DNA of 49,604 nucleotides from NCBI RefSeq assembly GCF_015062905.1, contig NZ_SUTK01000009.1, positions 1-49,604 of the forward strand, read 5' to 3'. Below are positions 40,686 to 49,603 of this stretch, in pieces (the stretch's first letter is position 1; each line of letters starts with the position of its first letter). The position numbers and the translations under genes are program-made. This DNA is from Methanobrevibacter thaueri (GTDB lineage: Archaea > Methanobacteriota > Methanobacteria > Methanobacteriales > Methanobacteriaceae). The notes under the pieces were generated by a model. It worked only from the letters and a program-made list of their open reading frames with translations, searched no databases and was not told where the DNA came from.

Positions 40686-42029
40686 TTAACTTCTAAAAAC
40701 TTGTGCTTGAGCATTTCTCAAAATATGAATGTCATATCCGATTCTGTAACCTTCCTCTTCAGCAAGCTCAGCATAAGCCGCAAGCATTGATAAGTCTCCG
40801 TGTGCCGGTATGATATGCTGTGGTTTCAACATACGTAGGAATTCACGGTGGTCTTCCCTTCCAGCGTGTCCGGAAACGTGAGCATTAGGATAAATTCTTG
40901 CACCTTTCACCTTCAATCTCCTTTCCATGATGTGCCTGTTGGCCGCATTGGTAGGGTTTGGAATAATAGGTGCTGAAATAATAACATTATCTCCTTTTTT
41001 AATATTGAACGGAGTTCTTCCGTTAGCAATCCTTGGAAGCAGTGCATCAGGTTCTCCTTGGTGACCTGTAGTTACAAGTAAGTAGTTTGCACGGTCCTCA
41101 TCAGCTTTCATCAAGGCCTTGTTGACTGCCTTTGGAGATCCGTAAATGCTGGCGTTTTCAGGCAATTTCAATATTCCCAGCTTTTGTGCAATACCACAGA
41201 ACCTCTCCATTGAACGGCCTAAAAAGAATATTTCCCTGTGGCTCTTTTTGGCAATGTCAGCAATTGCCTGTACACGTTCAACGTGGGATGAGAATGTGGT
41301 AACGATCATGCCTGTCTTTTCATACAATGGCCCTCTCATCACGTCTTCCAAAATGTTTTTTGCAACCCTTTCAGAGTGTGTTTTTACTTCGTCAAAGTTT
41401 TTGGCATTGGTTGTTTCAACAATCAATGCAAGCACTCCCTTTTTGCCCAACTCTTTTAATCTCTTATAATCAGGCGGAGGAGATACTTTCTGATGGTTAT
41501 CAAATTTAAAATCGAGTGCATATACGATAATTCCTTCAGGAGTGTGCAATACCGGAAATACTGCCTGTGGAATACTGTGGGTTGATTGTACAAATTCCAA
41601 TGTGATGTCTTTTGAAAGCTTTACCTTGCTTCCAGGGTTTAAAACCTTGATTGGATTTGATACTTTAAATTTGCGTTCCCCTTTAATCTGTTTTTCTATT
41701 AAAGCAGCAGTATATGGTGTTCCGATTAATGGTGCATCATATCTGTGAGCAAGCTTAGCAACAGCACCGATGTGGTCCAAGTGACCGTGAGAGAAAACTA
41801 TTCCCTTTACTTTACCGTCAACATCCTTCATCAATGTATCGTCCGGAATAACTCCCCTTTCGATTAAATCTAAACTATGCATTCTGTCGATATCAGTGTC
41901 CTCGTGCATACTAATCCTGTCCAGGTGAATTCCCATATCAAAAATAACAACATCGTCACCTATGCGGATAGCAGTCATGTTTTTCCCGACTTCCTGATAT
42001 CCCCCTATAGCGATAACTTCTACGCTCAT
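40686..42029 (-). CDS. RNase J-family beta-CASP ribonuclease
   Basis: 447 aa. Metallo-beta-lactamase core with FSHGHLDHIGAVAKL (HxHxDH, near 79), VQSTHSIPQ and ALDFKFD, beta-CASP motifs TGHQGEPDALL and VSGHAGREDH, and the last motif PAHGDLSM. Euryarchaeal RNase J is a 5'-3' exonuclease that shapes mRNA ends. It sits inside the isoprenoid operon between fni (3 bp) and idsA, a stable arrangement in Methanobacteriales as I recall. It starts MSVEVIAIGG. Confidence 0.92.
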   Translation of the reverse strand: MSVEVIAIGGYQEVGKNMTAIRIGDDVVIFDMGIHLDRISMHEDTDIDRMHSLDLIERGVIPDDTLMKDVDGKVKGIVFSHGHLDHIGAVAKLAHRYDAPLIGTPYTAALIEKQIKGERKFKVSNPIKVLNPGSKVKLSKDITLEFVQSTHSIPQAVFPVLHTPEGIIVYALDFKFDNHQKVSPPPDYKRLKELGKKGVLALIVETTNAKNFDEVKTHSERVAKNILEDVMRGPLYEKTGMIVTTFSSHVERVQAIADIAKKSHREIFFLGRSMERFCGIAQKLGILKLPENASIYGSPKAVNKALMKADEDRANYLLVTTGHQGEPDALLPRIANGRTPFNIKKGDNVIISAPIIPNPTNAANRHIMERRLKVKGARIYPNAHVSGHAGREDHREFLRMLKPQHIIPAHGDLSMLAAYAELAEEEGYRIGYDIHILRNAQAQVFRS

Positions 42030-42032
42030 GTT

Positions 42033-43079
42033 TCATCTCCTTGAATAACTCTTTGTGTTAATACCTCTTTCATTTAGCCACTCCCTTGTTTTTCCGCGAA
42101 TGACCAAATTAGACTGTTTCAATTCTTCAATATTATTTGCTCCAACTAAAAACATAGCGATTCTTAGTGAATCATTAAATCTATCAATAAATGTGTTTAA
42201 GGCTTCCTGAGAAGCACAATTCTTTAAAAATGGCAATGCCATACCGACAGCATCGGCTCCAAGAGCAATTGCTTTTGCAGCTTCAAGACCTGTTCTTATG
42301 CCCCCTGAAGAGATTACAGGAACATTAACCGCATTAGTAACTTCAACTGTGCTTATAGCAGTTGGAATTCCCCAATCCCAGAATATCTCTCCCAGATATC
42401 TGTCTTCGGCACGGTATGTCTCAACAGCTGCCCAGCTGGTTCCTCCAGCTCCCTCAATATCAATGAAATCGACACCCGCTTCAACCAGTATTTTTGCTGA
42501 TTCGGCGGAAATGCCGCAGCCTGTCTCTTTTGCAAGAACAGGAATGTCAACTGTTTCAGTTATCTGGCCAATCAGTTCAGTGTAACCCCTTGCATCCAAA
42601 TCGCCTTCAGGCTGTATTGATTCCTGAAGAGGATTTAAATGAATGGCCAATATATCAGCATCCAATATCTCAACTGCCTTTTGAGCCAAATTAAGTTGAG
42701 GTGCTCCAATATTACCAACAAGCAAACAGTCCGGAGCATTTTCACGAACAACGCTATAAGTGTCTGCAAGTTCCGGATGTTCACAGGCTGCCCTTTGAGA
42801 GCCCACTCCCAAAGCAATTCTGTGATTTTCGGCTGCTATTGCCAATTGTTTGTTAACCTCTTTAGCTGCAGGATGGCCTCCTGTAATAGCTGTAATGAAT
42901 AAAGGTGAGTTTAATTTCTTGCCGAAAACAGAAGTTGACAAGTCAATTTCATTCTTATCGATTTCCGGCAAAACATTATGGATCAATTCTATATCTTCAA
43001 ATCCTGTGGTCTTGTCCTTAAACTCAACGTCATAATTTTCACAAATTAATAAATGCTCCAATTTTCTATCAGAAATCAT
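42033..43079 (-). CDS. fni: Type 2 isopentenyl-diphosphate delta-isomerase
   Basis: 348 aa. An FMN-dependent isomerase converting IPP to DMAPP. Motifs: FITAITGGHPAAKEVN, ALGVGSQRAA, NIGAPQLNL, AIHLNPLQESIQPEGD, IEGAGGTSWAAVE and SSGGIRTGLEAAKAIALGADAVGMA. It lies 1 bp after the isopentenyl phosphate kinase and 3 bp before RNase J. The length is normal, with ATG at 43079. Confidence 0.96.
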   Translation of the reverse strand: MISDRKLEHLLICENYDVEFKDKTTGFEDIELIHNVLPEIDKNEIDLSTSVFGKKLNSPLFITAITGGHPAAKEVNKQLAIAAENHRIALGVGSQRAACEHPELADTYSVVRENAPDCLLVGNIGAPQLNLAQKAVEILDADILAIHLNPLQESIQPEGDLDARGYTELIGQITETVDIPVLAKETGCGISAESAKILVEAGVDFIDIEGAGGTSWAAVETYRAEDRYLGEIFWDWGIPTAISTVEVTNAVNVPVISSGGIRTGLEAAKAIALGADAVGMALPFLKNCASQEALNTFIDRFNDSLRIAMFLVGANNIEELKQSNLVIRGKTREWLNERGINTKSYSRR

Positions 43080-43080
43080 G

Positions 43081-43881
43081 TTAATTTCCCCTTGAAATTA
43101 TTGTTCCCTTAACGGGCTTATCTTCCAATACCTTGAAAATATTATCTTCCACTTCGGCATTTATTATTTTAGATTCAATTCCTAAATCTGCTAAATATAA
43201 AAGCTCCTTAATCTTTCCGACCATACCGCCGGTTACGTCAACGTTGGTGGTTCCTTCGAGAGTATCCAAATCCTTAAGTGAAGTGAACTTGTCAAAAAAT
43301 ACGGCGTCGTCATTTGTTTTAGGATTCTTGTTATAAACCCCATCAACATCTGTTCCCAAAATAACCTTGTCTGGAGAGAGATTTTTAGCCAAGTATTGAA
43401 TTAGCTGATCTCCTGAAATAACGCAAAATTCCAAATCGTCATCCAAAACCACATCACCGTAAATCACTGGAATGAAACCCTTTTCAAGATAATTCTTAAA
43501 CAAATCCAGATTTCCGGAGGTTATTCTTTTATTGGTTGCTGTTATAAAACCAGATGCCGGAACTGCAATGACAGGCAGTCCTTCCGCAATAAATGCTTCA
43601 CATATATACATGTTCAGTTTTTTAACTTCATTTTGAATTTCGCAAAAACCAAGCCTTTTTTGAGGATACTCAGATTTATCAAACTCCTCTCCAATCTTAT
43701 GCTTTTTTGCGGGAGGATGTCCAAAAGAACCTGCACCATGAACAATAACTAACTGTTTAGGTGACGCATCCATAGAAGCTTTGATTTCAGATGCAATTCT
43801 TTTAAGGCTCAAAGCATCGACTTCACTTTCAGTTGAGTCCTTATTAGTTAAGATGCTGCCGCCAATTTTTAAAATAATCAT
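43081..43881 (-). CDS. Isopentenyl phosphate kinase
   Basis: 266 aa, amino-acid-kinase fold. IILKIGGSILTNKD is the ATP lysine/glycine region, IVHGAGSFGHPPAKKH carries the catalytic His, and LGTDVDGVYNKNPK lies near 185. It phosphorylates isopentenyl phosphate to IPP in the archaeal modified mevalonate pathway, which goes through anhydromevalonate phosphate. It is between mvk (4 bp) and fni (1 bp). Confidence 0.95.
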   Translation of the reverse strand: MIILKIGGSILTNKDSTESEVDALSLKRIASEIKASMDASPKQLVIVHGAGSFGHPPAKKHKIGEEFDKSEYPQKRLGFCEIQNEVKKLNMYICEAFIAEGLPVIAVPASGFITATNKRITSGNLDLFKNYLEKGFIPVIYGDVVLDDDLEFCVISGDQLIQYLAKNLSPDKVILGTDVDGVYNKNPKTNDDAVFFDKFTSLKDLDTLEGTTNVDVTGGMVGKIKELLYLADLGIESKIINAEVEDNIFKVLEDKPVKGTIISRGN

Positions 43882-43885
43882 TAAA

Positions 43886-44848
43886 TCACTTATAAACCCT
43901 TGAAGAAATTCCTTTTCGAGTAAATCTTATTTTTAAGACATTATCATCCTTGTCAATAGCTTCAGCCACTTCATCCACTTTGCCCGGACAGAGCGCAATA
44001 ATACTGCCCCCTCCTCCGGCACCGGTAGTTTTGGCACCTATGGCACCAGCTTCCCTTGCATTATATACCATACGGGACAGTTCCAAGGTGTTTACACCTA
44101 AAACATCTAAAAATCCGTGGTTGATATTCATCAGTTCGCCAATCTTGGTGAAATCTCTTTTCAGGATTGCCTGTTTTGCGTAGTTGGTCAGATTTCCCAT
44201 TGATGTGATGACTGGATTAATGATTTTCGGATTTCTTTCCTTACGGGCCTTAACATCCTTAACCATCTTGCCTGTATTTCCATGTTTGGTGGTGTACCCC
44301 ACAACAAATGGGACATTGAAATTAACGTTGAAGTGTTCTACTTTCTTGTTTCTTGACAGATAGACAAGCCCCCCATATGTTGAAACCAAAGTATCAAGCG
44401 GACTTGCAACTCCCTGAACAGCCTGCTCAACCATGTGAGCGTCATGTGCAAGAGATTGTTTGTTAAAACGAATATTATGATACCTGTATAATGCCGCAAG
44501 AGTGGCTACAGTCACTGCAGCTGATGATCCAAGCCCTGAACCTATAGGGACATTGGAATTTAAGGTAATGTCTATTGGAGTATGGTCATGTACTCGATAA
44601 AGAGACTCTAAAATATATCTGATAATTCCCGGTTTTCCCTTAAGTAAAATGTATTTTTTCTGTTGTGTAAGTAATTCCGCTTCAAACCCGATGTCTGGAG
44701 CTCTAAAAATAGTAACATCATCTTCAGATGGTTTAACAGTAACATAAGCTCTTTTATTGACTGCTCCTGCTATAGCAGGTTCACTATAAACTACAGAATG
44801 TTCACCAAACAGTATTGTCTTTGCCGGAGCAGAGGCTTTAGCTATCAT
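43886..44848 (-). CDS. mvk: Mevalonate kinase
   Basis: 320 aa, GHMP kinase. SAPAKTILFGEHSVVYSEPA at the N-terminus, the phosphate loop VPIGSGLGSSAAVTVATLAA near residue 95 and the C-terminal AKTTGAGGGGSIIAL motif are typical. It makes 5-phosphomevalonate, the first step here of the lipid pathway. It follows the MEMO gene by 9 bp and starts the run of isoprenoid genes. Confidence 0.95.
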   Translation of the reverse strand: MIAKASAPAKTILFGEHSVVYSEPAIAGAVNKRAYVTVKPSEDDVTIFRAPDIGFEAELLTQQKKYILLKGKPGIIRYILESLYRVHDHTPIDITLNSNVPIGSGLGSSAAVTVATLAALYRYHNIRFNKQSLAHDAHMVEQAVQGVASPLDTLVSTYGGLVYLSRNKKVEHFNVNFNVPFVVGYTTKHGNTGKMVKDVKARKERNPKIINPVITSMGNLTNYAKQAILKRDFTKIGELMNINHGFLDVLGVNTLELSRMVYNAREAGAIGAKTTGAGGGGSIIALCPGKVDEVAEAIDKDDNVLKIRFTRKGISSRVYK

Positions 44849-44857
44849 AAATACACC

Positions 44858-45715
44858 TTATCTAAAAACACCTGAAGCATAACCTACAACGGATGTGAAA
44901 TCCCCAGTAACATCACCGCTAGTCCCATAAGCCAATATATCACTTGTGTTCTTATTGCATCTTTTGGAAAGGGACATCGTAGCCATTACCGGAGCATAAC
45001 CACACATGGTAATATTATACTGAATGACTTCTTCCAAAAGCTTGAACTCATTCATTTCCTCAATATCCTCAAGAACGAATCCGTCGACCTTATTTGCCCT
45101 TTCCTGATTATTGAAATGGGACAGGTCAGTGCTTGCAATAACACAATAGGATTTATTCAATTTGTTTGCAGCTTCAAAAATCGCATTTGACAAGTCAGTT
45201 GAAGTTACAAAATCCTGCTTTCCCATTGTGATTGGAACAATCTTGAACTCATTCGAGAAAAATTGTAGGAATGGCAGCTGAACTTCAATGCTGTGCTCAC
45301 GGATATGTGCCATGAAATCCGCAGAAGCAATGTCTGAAGACTCAATGATGCTTTCTGCAAACTCATTGTCAACACACACATTTCCCAAAGGAGTAATCCA
45401 TTCTCCTTCATTGAATACAGATATCTCACTACCAAATCCAGTATGGTTAGGACTTATAATAATAAAAACTTCAGGAAAACCATTTTTAACGATTTCGCAA
45501 TAGCCGTGAGAGGCTATTGGACCAGAATATTGATAACCTGCATGGGGAACCATAACATTGACAGGATACTCTTCACCATCAAATGATCCGAGTTCTGGAA
45601 TATAACCGACGCCGGAATCATCCAAAAAGCAACTTTCAATGAGTTCTTTCAATCTGTCTGGGTCATTCGGATAGAATGCTCCAGCAACTGCAGGTTGTCT
45701 TAACATCTGACTCAC
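44858..45715 (-). CDS. MEMO1-family protein (AmmeMemoRadiSam system B)
   Basis: 285 aa. MLRQPAVAGAFYPNDPDRLKELI at the start, VPHAGYQYSGPIASHGYCEI near residue 53, ISPNHTGFG near 85 and EHSIEVQLPFLQ near 138 are the MEMO fold residues, a dioxygenase-like metal site. The biochemical role in archaea is unclear. It starts immediately after the rps2 stop codon and precedes mvk, the usual archaeal order. Confidence 0.93.
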   Translation of the reverse strand: MSQMLRQPAVAGAFYPNDPDRLKELIESCFLDDSGVGYIPELGSFDGEEYPVNVMVPHAGYQYSGPIASHGYCEIVKNGFPEVFIIISPNHTGFGSEISVFNEGEWITPLGNVCVDNEFAESIIESSDIASADFMAHIREHSIEVQLPFLQFFSNEFKIVPITMGKQDFVTSTDLSNAIFEAANKLNKSYCVIASTDLSHFNNQERANKVDGFVLEDIEEMNEFKLLEEVIQYNITMCGYAPVMATMSLSKRCNKNTSDILAYGTSGDVTGDFTSVVGYASGVFR

Positions 45716-46318
45716 TTAAAATTTAAGTTCGAATTCAGTTGAATCAATATCAAGGTCACCGTCTTCTGGGATGTCTCCTCTTTCTCTTAAGATTTGTCTT
45801 GCAAGTAACCAGTAAACTAAAGCGATAGCTTTTCTACCTTTGTTGTTTACAGGTACAGCAATGTCAACAAAACTGAGTAAGTTTTCAGTATCACATAATG
45901 CAACTACTGGAATACCGTTTTGTTTGGATTCTAAAATCGCTTGTGCATCTGATCTTGGGTCAGTTACAACAATGATTTTTGGTTCAATGAATTTAGCGTA
46001 ATTTGGGTTTGTTAAAGTACCAGGGATGAATCTTCCAGGAATGGTTTTAGCACCGGTTAATTCACCGAATTTTTTAACAGGAGCTTGACCGTATTGACGG
46101 GTAGCTACTACTAAAATGTCTTCTGGGTCATATTTTGCTAATAATTTTGCAATTTGTCTGATTCTTTCATCAGTTTTTTGAATATCTAATACATATAAAC
46201 CGTCAGATCTTACTCTGAATATGTATTTTTCCATGTCACTAGTTTTTTGCTGGGTACCAATGTGTAAACCAGCAGCTAAATAATTATCTAAGTCTATTAA
46301 AAGTTCTTCATTTACCAT
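45716..46318 (-). CDS. rps2: 30S ribosomal protein S2
   Basis: 200 aa, an archaeal/eukaryotic-type uS2 with GLHIGTQQKTSDMEKYIFRVR near residue 17, TRQYGQAPVKKFGELTGAK near 87, FIPGTLTNPNYAKFIEPKIIVVTDPRSD and a C-terminal acidic tail. It binds 16S rRNA in the small subunit. It is between ferredoxin and MEMO in the long same-strand run. Confidence 0.97.
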   Translation of the reverse strand: MVNEELLIDLDNYLAAGLHIGTQQKTSDMEKYIFRVRSDGLYVLDIQKTDERIRQIAKLLAKYDPEDILVVATRQYGQAPVKKFGELTGAKTIPGRFIPGTLTNPNYAKFIEPKIIVVTDPRSDAQAILESKQNGIPVVALCDTENLLSFVDIAVPVNNKGRKAIALVYWLLARQILRERGDIPEDGDLDIDSTEFELKF

Positions 46319-46333
46319 TTTTTCACCTACAAT

Positions 46334-46528
46334 TTAAAAGTCATCTTCAATTTTAATACATTCATTAGGACAAACGTCCATACATACTTCACAATAACTG
46401 CAGTCCTCAGGATTGTTGATTGTAATTTTGTCTCCTTCAAGAACTAACACTTCCATTGGGCAAACGTCAGCACATTCAGCGCAGTCAGCACCATCACATT
46501 TATCGTAATCTAGAATTACTTTTGACAT
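46334..46528 (-). CDS. Ferredoxin, 2x[4Fe-4S]
   Basis: 64 aa. Two cluster motifs: KCDGADCAECADVCPMEVL and DCSYCEVCMDVCPNECI. The second is a classic CxxCxxCxxxCP; the first has an extra residue (CDGADCAECADVCP). An electron carrier in the cytoplasm, lying between eno (12 bp) and rps2 (15 bp). Its partner enzyme is unknown. Confidence 0.93.
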   Translation of the reverse strand: MSKVILDYDKCDGADCAECADVCPMEVLVLEGDKITINNPEDCSYCEVCMDVCPNECIKIEDDF

Positions 46529-46540
46529 AATATAATCTCC

Positions 46541-47791
46541 TTATTTTCTAAATTTACCCATTCTTGAATTTGGAAGTTTTTCCTCTATGCGAATAAGCTC
46601 ATTCAATTTAGCTATTCTTTCCCCACCGATAGCACCGGTTTTAATCAAAGGAGAATTAAAACCGACTGCAAGATGAGCAATAGTGTCATCAGTTGTTTCG
46701 CCAGATCTGTGTGAAACTACAGGTACAATACCATTTTCCTTTGCCAGTTTGACGGTGGCATAGGTTTCGGATAATGAACCGATCTGATTCGGCTTGATAA
46801 TGATTGCATTAGCGGCATTCATTTCAATACCCTTAGCTAAAAGCTCTTTATTGGTTGTGAATAAATCATCTCCACAAATAAGACATTTGTCCCCAACTCT
46901 AGAAGTTAATTGAGCAAATCCTTCAAAGTCAGATTCGTCAAATGGGTCTTCTACATAAAACATTTTGTAAGTATCAATGATTTCATTTACGAAATCGATT
47001 TGATCTCCGGTATCCCTTTTGATACCATCATGAGCATAAACATATTTCTGCTCACCGGCATCCCACATTTCGGATGCAGCCATATCTAAAGCTGGCCTGA
47101 TTTCAATGCCTATCTCATCGCCAACCTCCTCACATGCTTGAGCTTGAATCTCTAAAGCATCCATGTTGGTGATATTAGGCACCCAACCGCCTTCATCTCC
47201 CTTACCTCCGGTAAAGGATGAATCTTTAGATTGAATAAGTTCTTTTAATTTTTTATGAATAGAAGCGTTTGCAAAAATTCCATCAACCATATTGGTGGCT
47301 CCAATAGGAACAACCAGGAATTCCTGAATATCTGGAGCGTTAACACCTGCATGAGCACCACCATTCATCATATTGCCCAATGGGTATGGCAATTCATTTG
47401 CGAAATTACCTCCAATGTACTGATAAAGCGGCATATTATAAGATGATGCGGCAGCCTTGGCGGTAGCCATAGAAATAGCAACAGTAGTGTTGCCTCCAAT
47501 AGCGGCCAGATTATCTGTACCGTCGATTTCTCTCAATATCTCATCAATTGTAGCAACATCACATGCATCCATTCCAATAAGTTCAGAAGCAATCAAGTCT
47601 TCCATTTCACTTACTACAATGTCAACCCCTCCTTCAGGGAATGATACTACCTCTCTTGAACCGGTACTTGCTCCACTTGGTGCAGCTGCTCTTCCAAAAC
47701 CATTCCATGTAATTACATCCACTTCTATGGTTGGATTGCCTCTGCTGTCCAAAATCTTTCGGACTTGGACATCTTCTATTATACTATCCAA
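46541..47791 (-). CDS. eno: Enolase
   Basis: 416 aa. 2-phosphoglycerate dehydratase with KILDSRGNPTIEVDV near residue 12, APSGASTGSREVV near 37, the SHRSGETTDDTIAHLAVG loop near 361 and GGERIAKLNELIRIEE at the end. The start is TTG at 47791: GAGGTG lies 5 nt before it and there is no usable ATG before the essential N-terminus. A TATA-like CTCTATAAAG is centred near 47860. It leads the eno-ferredoxin-rps2 section. Confidence 0.95.
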   Translation of the reverse strand: MDSIIEDVQVRKILDSRGNPTIEVDVITWNGFGRAAAPSGASTGSREVVSFPEGGVDIVVSEMEDLIASELIGMDACDVATIDEILREIDGTDNLAAIGGNTTVAISMATAKAAASSYNMPLYQYIGGNFANELPYPLGNMMNGGAHAGVNAPDIQEFLVVPIGATNMVDGIFANASIHKKLKELIQSKDSSFTGGKGDEGGWVPNITNMDALEIQAQACEEVGDEIGIEIRPALDMAASEMWDAGEQKYVYAHDGIKRDTGDQIDFVNEIIDTYKMFYVEDPFDESDFEGFAQLTSRVGDKCLICGDDLFTTNKELLAKGIEMNAANAIIIKPNQIGSLSETYATVKLAKENGIVPVVSHRSGETTDDTIAHLAVGFNSPLIKTGAIGGERIAKLNELIRIEEKLPNSRMGKFRK

Positions 47792-47920
47792 AAAAACACC
47801 TCAGTGTCATTCAATTTATTACCAACCGCTCCATATCTTGAAAAAATCAGTAAGTTTCTTTATAGAGTCATGTTGGTATTTACTATTTTTTTTAAATAAT
47901 TGGAGAAAAATAGATTAAAT

Positions 47921-48103
47921 CTATTCATCTCTAATAACATCTAATGGTAAAACTCCAGCTTTGAGTTCTTCGTATGCTATGTCAATCGGATCTAATGAGT
48001 CGCCAATTTCAACTAAAGGTTTTGCTCCCATAGATATTTGAATTGCTCTAGCTCCAAGAATTCTAGCTCTTTCAAACCTTGTCAATTTTTTTTCAACATC
48101 CAT
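47921..48103 (-). CDS. rpoK: DNA-directed RNA polymerase subunit K
   Basis: 60 aa from the ATG at 48103; an upstream ATG at 48118 (MEVIFMDVE) is possible. TRFERARILGARAIQISMGA and LDPIDIAYEELKAGVLP are the omega/Rpb6-like signature that clamps the large subunit. It follows rpoN in the same direction, as in other euryarchaea. Confidence 0.95.
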   Translation of the reverse strand: MDVEKKLTRFERARILGARAIQISMGAKPLVEIGDSLDPIDIAYEELKAGVLPLDVIRDE

Positions 48104-48168
48104 GAATATTACTTCCATTTTTTAGGCATTTTACCAAGATTATTTTTAAAAAATATCCCTACAATCGT

Positions 48169-48339
48169 TTATTCCCAGGTTTCCACATGGGAAATCAACA
48201 TTCTTCTACAACAGTATCTAGTTAAACCTAAATCATCTAAAACATCTTTAGACTTTTCACCAGCTGCTACTCTTTTGTTGTATTCATCAAAGTAAGCTGA
48301 TACAGGTTTTCCGCAACTTAAGCATCTTATAGGAATCAT
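48169..48339 (-). CDS. rpoN: DNA-directed RNA polymerase subunit N
   Basis: A 56-aa gene below many length cut-offs. From the minus-strand ATG at 48339 it reads MIPIRCLSCGKPVSAYFDEY and ends RYCCRRMLISHVETWE. The CxxC near the start and the RYCCRRM pair form the Rpb10-like zinc bundle. It is between rps9 (42 bp) and rpoK. No doubt about identity. Confidence 0.96.
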   Translation of the reverse strand: MIPIRCLSCGKPVSAYFDEYNKRVAAGEKSKDVLDDLGLTRYCCRRMLISHVETWE

Positions 48340-48381
48340 TTATATCATCTTTTTTAATTTAAAAATATAAAAGTACAGAAT

Positions 48382-48783
48382 TTATCTGTAACTTTTTTGT
48401 TTACGTGCTCTTGCTCCAGGACCACCATATTTTTTAGGTTCTGAACGTCTTGGGTCACCTACTAACATGGTTCTGTCATAGTGAATGAATTTTTCTTTTA
48501 AATCCATATCTTGAGACCATTGTACGAGTCCTTTTGCAATTACCATACGTGCAGCTTCAGCTTGACCCATTACTCCTCCACCAATAACGTGGATATTGAT
48601 ATCCACTTGATTAGCTAAGTCTCCAGCTAAGGTTAATGGTTCTTGTAATTTCAAGTTAGCAAGCTCAGGAGAATAAAGTTCTAAAGGAACTTTGTTGATT
48701 CTAACTTTACCGGTTCCTTCACGAACAGTACCTCTTGCGATAGCTGTTTTACGTTTTCCACTAGTATGAATAACTTTAACCAT
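48382..48783 (-). CDS. rps9: 30S ribosomal protein S9
   Basis: 133 aa, uS9. TSGKRKTAIARGTVREGTGKV starts it, GGGVMGQAEAARMVIAKGLVQW is mid-protein, and the basic tail GGPGARARKQKSYR reaches the P-site tRNA. It is between rpl13 (16 bp) and rpoN in the conserved archaeal operon. Confidence 0.97.
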   Translation of the reverse strand: MVKVIHTSGKRKTAIARGTVREGTGKVRINKVPLELYSPELANLKLQEPLTLAGDLANQVDINIHVIGGGVMGQAEAARMVIAKGLVQWSQDMDLKEKFIHYDRTMLVGDPRRSEPKKYGGPGARARKQKSYR

Positions 48784-48799
48784 AATAACACCTACTTAT

Positions 48800-49225
48800 C
48801 TAAAAGGTAGCTCCTAAAAGTTTGGAGATTTCTCCTAATTCGATACCTTTTTTAAGATCTTTGTATTCTGCTTCTGGAACTGCGGTGAGTTCAGCATCAG
48901 CATATTCAGCAGGTACGCCAACGAAAGCTTTTAAGCCTTTGTATGCTGTTTTACCTTTGGATTTTTTGAAAGGTAACATTCCTCTTACAGTTCTTCTGAA
49001 TATATCATCCGGTCTTCTAGGATATTTTGGACCTAAGTCACGAGGGTTAGAGATACTTGCCCTGTCAACTCTTTGTTTGTATTTAGCATAAGCCCAATCC
49101 TTGTTACCAGTTAACATAATTTTTTCAGCGTTGAGAATTACTACTTCTTCGCCTTCTAAAAGATTTTTACTAGTTACACTAGCTAATCTTCCTAAAACGC
49201 ATCCTTCTCCATCAATAATCATCAT
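48800..49225 (-). CDS. rpl13: 50S ribosomal protein L13
   Basis: About 141 aa, uL13. IIDGEGCVLGRLASVTSKNLL starts it; AYAKYKQRVDRASISNPRDLGP and the RRPDDIFRRTVRGMLPFKKSKG signature follow. The frame opens at 49234, only 3 bp after the L18e stop and without a ribosome binding site; AGGGG lies about 9 nt before the ATG at 49225, so this or the next ATG (49222) is preferred. Confidence 0.95.
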   Translation of the reverse strand: MMIIDGEGCVLGRLASVTSKNLLEGEEVVILNAEKIMLTGNKDWAYAKYKQRVDRASISNPRDLGPKYPRRPDDIFRRTVRGMLPFKKSKGKTAYKGLKAFVGVPAEYADAELTAVPEAEYKDLKKGIELGEISKLLGATF

Positions 49226-49237
49226 AACACACATCCC

Positions 49238-49603
49238 CTATTCCATAATCCTTATGTTTGATCCTTTAGGATTACTTTCAATAATTTCGTCAATTGAGAT
49301 GCATTCTCCGCCTGCACTTTCGATTTTTTCTTGTGCTTTAGCTGAGAATTTTAATGCTACAACATCTACTTTGTTTTCTAAATCACCATTTGATAAAACT
49401 TTACCAGGTACTAAAACAGTTTCGCCAGCTTCAGCGTATCTTGCAATATCTGATAGATTTACTTCAGCGGTTCTTCTGTTAGACCTTTCAAGTCTTTGAG
49501 CAACATCTTTCCAAATAGCTGCATCTTCACTTCTTGATTGTTCATAAAGTTTATTAATAAGTTCAATAAGGTTAGGATTTGTTTTTACTACTTTCTTAAC
49601 CAT
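49238..49603 (-). CDS. rpl18e: 50S ribosomal protein L18e
   Basis: 121 aa, eL18. KTNPNLIELINKLYEQSR starts it; DVAQRLERSNRRTAEVNLSDI and the ending KGSNIRIME are typical. Its ATG is the last codon position of the window, so its ribosome binding site and the preceding operon genes (rpoD, rps11, rps4, rps13 in relatives) are outside. Confidence 0.95.
   Translation of the reverse strand: MVKKVVKTNPNLIELINKLYEQSRSEDAAIWKDVAQRLERSNRRTAEVNLSDIARYAEAGETVLVPGKVLSNGDLENKVDVVALKFSAKAQEKIESAGGECISIDEIIESNPKGSNIRIME

Noticed and set aside
47457..47918. 153-aa plus-strand frame opposite enolase
   Set aside because: Shadow of the enolase N-terminus; no support of its own.
47792..47920. Possible tRNA between eno and rpoK
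   Set aside because: No GGTTCGA-type T-loop or cloverleaf arms; only a TATA-like promoter element is seen.
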